64,000 nucleotides of DNA, taken from the NCBI GenBank assembly GCA_963920665.1, contig OY987269.1, positions 15,068,501-15,132,500 on the forward strand, in the 5' to 3' direction. The notes under the pieces were generated by a model, which saw nothing but the letters and a program-made list of their open reading frames with translations, did not search any database and had not been told where the DNA came from. Positions 58,363 to 64,000 of this stretch are shown here, piece by piece; position 1 is the stretch's first letter, and the number at the start of each line of letters is the position of its first letter. The position numbers and the translations under genes are program-made. The stretch comes from Straminergon stramineum (taxonomy: Eukaryota; Streptophyta; Bryopsida; Hypnales; Calliergonaceae).

Positions 58363-61300
58363 ATGGCAGTTGCCATGACGATGTTTGCGGCTTCGACTTC
58401 AACAGTGAAGAGCACTGCATGTGTAGGTGCTGCTCCTTTCGAGACGGAGCACTTGAAGAGTCGTGGGATGAGCTGCTGCGTGCACCAGCGATGTCAGGGG
58501 AGGAGGCGAAGGAAGATGAGCATTGTGGCGGCGAGTCCACCGAGGAATGATGCGGTTTCCGGGGGGAAGCCTCTGTTGAAGCAGGATCTCGTGGCGTATT
58601 TAGCATCTGGGTGTAAACCTAGAGAGAAATGGAGGTGCGTGATCCATGCGTTTGAATGGATTTGTCAATGTGGGTTTAGTACGAAATTTCAATTTGAAAT
58701 GGGGTTAACCGATCATTGGGAGTATTGATTCAGGGTTGTCAGAATTTGAGGTTTTATTAGAAGGGCTTTTTGAGGTTTCTTTGTTTTTCGTTATTTGTTT
58801 CGGATTGCGAATGAGGGCAGATTTGTTGTAAGAGTAGAGGACAGAGGTACTCGGAGTAGGAAAAGTAGAGGAGATTTCTGTAGTTGTTTGGATTTCGAGA
58901 GTTTTAGAGCGTGTTTCTACTGATTAGAGCTGGATCTCTCTGATTGCCCGAATCTGTGTCTCCCTTGAAATTGGAGGTGGGTTCTTAGGCAATGCTTGTT
59001 TTCACGATAGCTTTGCAATCACTCCAGCTCCTGTTCAATGTCTCTAGTCTTGCAATTCTTCTGGATTTCATTGAACGGGATGCTTCAATTGAACCTCACA
59101 AGTACTATTTACTCTAGTGTCCCTAACTACAATCAATGGTTACGAGCCATTGGTTCTTCGTAGTTCCCGAGAGGGCTTTGGTTTTGCATGATCGTAGACT
59201 TTCTACATGATGAGATATTCAATAGACTCTGAATTTTTACAAGTGTATGACGTTTTGGCGCTTGAATGGAATTTTGGGACCACTTATGCAAAGTTTGCGT
59301 CTAATGGAGATGAGTGTAATGGAAATGAGTGTAATGGAAATGAGTGTGGTGCTGCGACTTGTGCAGGATTGGGACTGAGCATGAGAAATTCGGGTTCCAG
59401 CTGGATAATTTACAGCCCATGACGTATGAGCAGATTCGGCAGCTGCTGGAGGGCCTGGCTGAGCGTTTTGAGTGGCAGAGAGTGATGGAGGGTGACAACA
59501 TTATCGGGCTGACATTTGTGAGCTCTACAACTAATTGATCCCCTACCTTTGATCAGGGAGGGATCTATGAATCTTCCCGCTTTTTTAGGTTTAGGACGAT
59601 CTTCGACGGAATTAGCTGAGACGATAATGCATGTGGTGTGACTTTCCTGTGTTGTGTGAATTGCAGGACGGGCAAAGTGTGTCATTGGAGCCTGGAGGTC
59701 AGTTTGAATTAAGTGGTGCGCCTCTGGAGACACTTCACCAGACATGTGCCGAGGTCAATTCTCATCTGTATCAGGTACATCACCAGCTATTGGTGTTCAG
59801 CACATTCTATTGCACTTATAATAGGGGTTTCAATCGAATTAGACTATTTATGGGGCTTTTCGTGAAGAGATTCTTTCCCATGATTCATGGGTAGGTCTCC
59901 CTATGGTCACGGTGATCACTTGAAGGCATTCATAGGATCACTGTGAGCATAAGGATTCCTCATGTATCACGGAAAGGACTCTCTTTATGATGCTGTTAAA
60001 AGTTCATGAAACAGTCCAATTTACTGAGAATCCTGTTTTATGGGCAGGAAACTTGTTGCTAATGAATCTTATTGTAGTGAAACTTCGGGATTTTAACGTA
60101 ATTATAAGAAACAATAGGAGTGGTTAGAAGGCTTGGAAAAGGTGTGGATGTAAAGGCTAAACTGGCCTTCGGGATTGTGCAGGTAAAGGCTGTGGCAGAG
60201 GAATTGGGCCTAGGGTTTGCAGGCATTGGGTTCCAGCCTAAGTGGAGAGTGGCAGATATTCCCATTATGCCGAAGGTAGATACTCAATTTTCTCCACAAG
60301 TTGAGCTCATGGAAAAGCTAAGGATGAGCTTGTCTTTGAGCAGGGTACTGAATCTTCACAGGAAGAATCTCATGTTCTGCTATTATAATCTGACCTAATA
60401 TAACCTGGGAAGAATTGCCTTTTGTCGTAATACTTCCCTCCTGACTGATGCAGAGTCTGTATTTCAACTGTTGTTGGTTTGTGCCAGAAAGGCTGGAGGG
60501 ATAATATCCTGCGTGCCTTAGCTTTTGGATCGTTAGTGAATGTTCTGCAATTTTTGGAAACAGGGCAGGTATGAAATCATGCGGAATTACATGCCTAAAG
60601 TCGGCGCGTATGGTTTGGACATGATGTTTCGCACATGCACAGTTCAGGTGCGCTCATGCAACTCATTCTCTCTTTCAAGGAATCAACTTGATTGCCTGAT
60701 AGTTATTCTTCTGCCCTTACTGGTCTATTTGGAGAGAAAAGTCGTCCTATTTCCTTTTGGCTGCTTTCTGATTGAATTGATACATTACATTCTTAATGGA
60801 GGCCCTATTCCACCTTGGATTCGACTATGATGCCCATTCTCCCATTTCTTATATAAACATACAACGCGAGGAAGGGTTTGGGGATTTGAACAATGAATAT
60901 GATGTAAGCCTGGATGCAGAGGATTGCATGTTAGTGGCTGTAGAACCAAGCAGGAACAGAACTTTGTCAGTGCTATATCTCGACATCTGTAAATAGAAAG
61001 GGTACAATGCTTCAATGCCAAAGGATGTTATGTAAAGAACCACTTTCACCATTTCATTACTGCCGCTAAATTGTGCAGGTCAATCTGGACTTTGAATCAG
61101 AGGAGGATATGGTTAGGAAGTTCCGTGTTGGCCTTGCCCTACAGCCTGTAAGTTACAGGGTTCTCCATCACATGACTTCCTCTGACCAGTATTTATTGTA
61201 GTCGGTGAATTGGCAATTTTGATGAAATTTCTCTTCAGTTGTTCGTTTATGTTGTAAATCTGGAACATTGTCATCTCTGAGTGATGACTCTGCATAATAT

Positions 61301-63981
61301 ATCTAAGGCTTTGCAATTGTATTTCACACAGATTGCAACAGCCCTTTTCGCAAATTCTCCGTTTACGGAAGGGAAACCAAATGGCTTCTTAAGCTTCAGA
61401 AGGTGAGAGGCGATAGTCATCACGAATTGGCACTCACTTCACCCTTTACCCTCAATGAGTGGATGAAAGATTAGCCCTTAAGTACCAAGGGATCCAAATT
61501 GGCCTTCATGTTCTTTTGAGTGGGTCATGTGGGGATTTTCGTTTGTTCAATTTTATTAATTCTTTGCCAACATATATAATTTCCTTTCCTGATTCTGTTG
61601 ATATCAACTTTGGCCCTATTTATATAATAGTTTTCACAACATGATCAATATAATTGGTCATTTTAAACCTCGAAATCTCAGTCCTTTAGTGTGGTTAGTA
61701 TGGTTGGTCAATGTTTTGTATCCAAGTAGTATAGGTTGGATTGCCAATCTCTTAAGTTTTAATTGATTTTGGATTTGCTGTATGTGCAGCCACATCTGGA
61801 CAGACGTGGACAACAACCGGTCAGGAGAATTACCATTTGTGTTTGAAGATGGCTTCGGGTGAGAAACGTGAACTTGGTTTATATTTGTATTTTGACTGCC
61901 GAATCGGATCACTTAAAAACAGAGCTTTGGTATATTAATTTGAGTTTTTAAAGTCTGCTAATCTGTAACCGGTGCAGCTATAACTTTTATGAAGCAATTC
62001 TCATAGCTGGACTATTTTACTTGCACAGTTTCTTATGAGAAAAATCTTGCCATGCAGGTTTGAAAAGTATGTCGATTATGCATTAAATGTGCCTATGTAC
62101 TTTGTGTATCGGAATAATCAATACGTCGATTGTTCTGGTCTGTCGTTTAAGGTATATCTCTTTTGCTACGGCCGGTGCGGTTGTTGCAAGTTACCCTGTC
62201 GCCTGTTCTCTGTCAATGACCTCATTATAGTTCCTTCCATTTTATTGCTACACAAAGTTGTGGTCGTTGGAATTTGCTTTTGTTGTGCTAAGGATTGCGC
62301 GCACATGTCGCGGAGTGGTGATTTGATGTGTGTACTTAGGCACACAACAGCTTTTGATCAAAGCTAGTGGCGAATTGTGCAGGACTTTCTGGCTGGGGAG
62401 TTGCCTGTTCTACCTGGAGAGAAACCAACTTTGAGTGACTGGGAAAATCATCTAACGACTATCTTTCCCGAGGTTTTCCTTTACTTCAAATTTCATATTT
62501 CATATCTTTGAATATATGGACTCTCATAGCAATGATTGCCGATTCTTAGGGAATGCTTTCGCATGCACATGAATGACAACTAATGTGCGCAAGCATTGCT
62601 TGGTCGCAGTTCATGTACTCGATCTTTTCTCTTTGTGTGGATCTGGTAATGTGGGTACAGATTGATAGAATGCCATCGTACTGCAGGTGAGACTTAAGCG
62701 GTACTTGGAGATGAGAGGAGCTGATGGTGGCCCATGGCAACGACTTTGTGCTTTGCCTGCTTTTTGGGTATGTTACTATTAAAGACTAAAGTTTCATGGT
62801 TTAAATTTGACCTATTTCGATTGAGCATGATATGAAACATATGCTTCTGATGGGGTCAAATTCCATACCACCGGAGTCAATGAAGAACATTGCATGTGTT
62901 GGTCGAAAAATAGATAAGCACTGAACAAAACAAATTCCTCATGATGCCTGATCAAATCGGTAAAAAAACATAAGGCCCAATTTGGGCTTCCTGGTCCTTT
63001 AAGGATTAATATGTTAACGGATAATAACCGAGTGGATCGGTTTATATGATCGGTTAACGACAATGATTCAGTGCACTTGAGACCAGCGGTAGTGAGCTTC
63101 CACTTCTTTCCTCTGTAAGAACTTGTGTATTTTTTATATGTAGACAGGGTTATTGTATGATGAGGAATCACTTCAAGGCGCTTTGGACATCACTAGCGAC
63201 TGGACTGAGAGGGAGCGTGCGATGCTCCGCTCAAAGGTGTGGTGACTCACCATTTCTGTTTCCTACTATTGTTGAGAGCTGTTCAGTAATTGGAAGTTTT
63301 GGCAGTATGTTCATTGTGTTTGCAGTGCAACTGCTTCAGGTTAATGTCACCACTGCTGGTTATAATGCACAACAATCAACTGATGAAGTTTGAGGTTTAT
63401 CAGGTTCCAAAGCTGGGTCTGAATGTTCCCTTTAGGGATGGGCTCCTCAAGCACGTGGCTCAGGACATCTTTAAACTTGCCAAGGTAGGGTATGAGATGC
63501 CAACCTCCTGCTCTGTCTCTTATTCCAACGAATTCTAAACAAGTATAGCATTTGACTTCAACCTCTAAAGGACCAAGACTTCGTTGTTTTAATACGATCA
63601 ATTTGATTGATCTTATTGTGAAAAATATAATTGAGACATGGCCAAATTTTACATCACCAGGATCCGTGAAGAACATTGCATGTGTTGGTTAAACAATAAA
63701 TACAATTGAACAAAAGAGAGTCCCTTTAAAGGCTCACTAAATAGTGCCAAGAATTCATGGGCTCTATTTGAGCTTCTTGGTCGTCCTTTAGGGTTTAGCT
63801 TGATCGCATTCTGAAAATATCCCCGACAGAGCGATGTCATTAAGTTCGCCGGAGGCGACGATATGCTATTACAAGTATCAAGTTTCTTTATAAAGTTTGT
63901 CTGGACTGCAGGATGGCCTAATTCGGCGAGGGTTCAACGAGGTTGGGTTTCTGAAGGACATTCAGGAAACTGTGACAACAG
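58363..63981 (+). CDS. GSH1: Glutamate-cysteine ligase, plastid type (3' end beyond window)
   Basis: Fourteen exons join in phase: 58363-58634, 59367-59517, 59667-59774, 60183-60275, 60564-60647, 61079-61147, 61332-61402, 61790-61858, 62058-62151, 62383-62472, 62687-62767, 63144-63236, 63404-63484, 63912-63981. They encode 475 residues; about 25 to 30 C-terminal residues, probably one exon, lie beyond the right edge. The enzyme makes gamma-glutamylcysteine from Glu, Cys and ATP, the first step of glutathione synthesis in plastids. The first 60 residues are Ala/Ser/Thr-rich and basic, as in a transit peptide. Diagnostic blocks include [50 protein letters not shown] and [15 protein letters not shown]. 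Cysteines C168, C331 and C388 match Arabidopsis C186, C349 and C406, but the C364 position is V346. The start is the first in-frame ATG; the TTG nine codons upstream is not favoured. Confidence 0.95.
59875..60045. repeat. Intronic repeat shared with the zinc-finger gene
   Basis: GSH1 intron 3 carries a diverged copy of the block at 15405-15610 in the same orientation (CCATGATTCATGG, then CATAAGGATT, then GAAACAGTCCAATT). Class and ends are undetermined. Confidence 0.6.
62779..63009. mobile_element. TTAA-type MITE in GSH1 intron 11, about 231 bp
   Basis: The left end is TTAA then AGACTAAAG (decayed); the right end is CTGGTCCTTTAAGGA then TTAA. The interior has the GAAGAACATTGCATGTGTTGG block also found at 63670 and, with changes, at 16382. 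The length equals that of other copies. Confidence 0.6.
63558..63797. mobile_element. TTAA-type MITE in GSH1 intron 13, about 240 bp
   Basis: TCAA then CCTCTAAAGGACCAAG at the left; CTTGGTCGTCCTTTAGGG then TTTA at the right: inverted repeats of 16-18 bp with one indel and a decayed TTAA pair. Shares the TTGATTGATC.TATTGTG and GAACATTGCATGTGTTGGTT blocks with 16264-16450. Confidence 0.7.
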
Positions 63982-64000
63982 GTGAGTCATAACTTTCTTC

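Overview
The window is nuclear DNA of a land plant. Five genes with spliced exons and canonical GT/AG junctions match conserved eukaryotic or plant families. A sixth, at 7810-10474, resembles a family I know from animals and associate with flagellated lineages. Gene spacing is about 10 kb, intergenic DNA is AT-rich and full of small decayed DNA transposons, and one gene looks like a family kept in organisms with flagellated cells. Together these suggest a spore-bearing plant with motile sperm, most likely a moss; that assignment is inference and not firm.

Layout from left to right. 1-1330 is GC-richer and looks like the 3' end of a retroelement LTR. 1331-7809 is gene-less. 7810-10474 (+) is a 4-exon gene of the C2orf81/DUF4639 type. 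10475-14994 holds MITE-like elements, a long inverted repeat of about 0.9 kb, and tandem repeats. 14995-21818 (-) is an 8-exon gene for a protein with two RanBP2-type zinc fingers. 21819-32413 is gene-less, with mini- and microsatellites and MITEs. 32414-33980 (-) is a 2-exon phosphoglycerate-mutase-like histidine phosphatase. 39311-46022 (-) is MCM2 in 17 coding exons, complete, with E2F-like sites upstream. 48870-50803 (-) is RPB11, the small RNA polymerase II subunit, in 5 exons. 51115-58362 is gene-less and repeat-rich. 58363-63981 (+) is the plastid glutamate-cysteine ligase gene GSH1, 14 exons visible, running off the right edge.

The genes do not form a pathway: they are independent housekeeping genes (DNA replication licensing, transcription, glutathione synthesis) plus two less understood ones. 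The exon models were assembled by eye. Every junction keeps reading frame and every join falls inside a family-conserved stretch where one is known.

The most notable features are: (1) a recurring family of short elements flanked by TTAA with CCC...GGG termini, which looks piggyBac-like, at least eight copies including several inside introns; (2) GSH1 lacking one of the two cysteines of the redox-switch disulfide called CC2 in Arabidopsis; (3) duplicated extended zinc-finger modules at opposite ends of one protein; (4) the long inverted repeat at 11867-12770.
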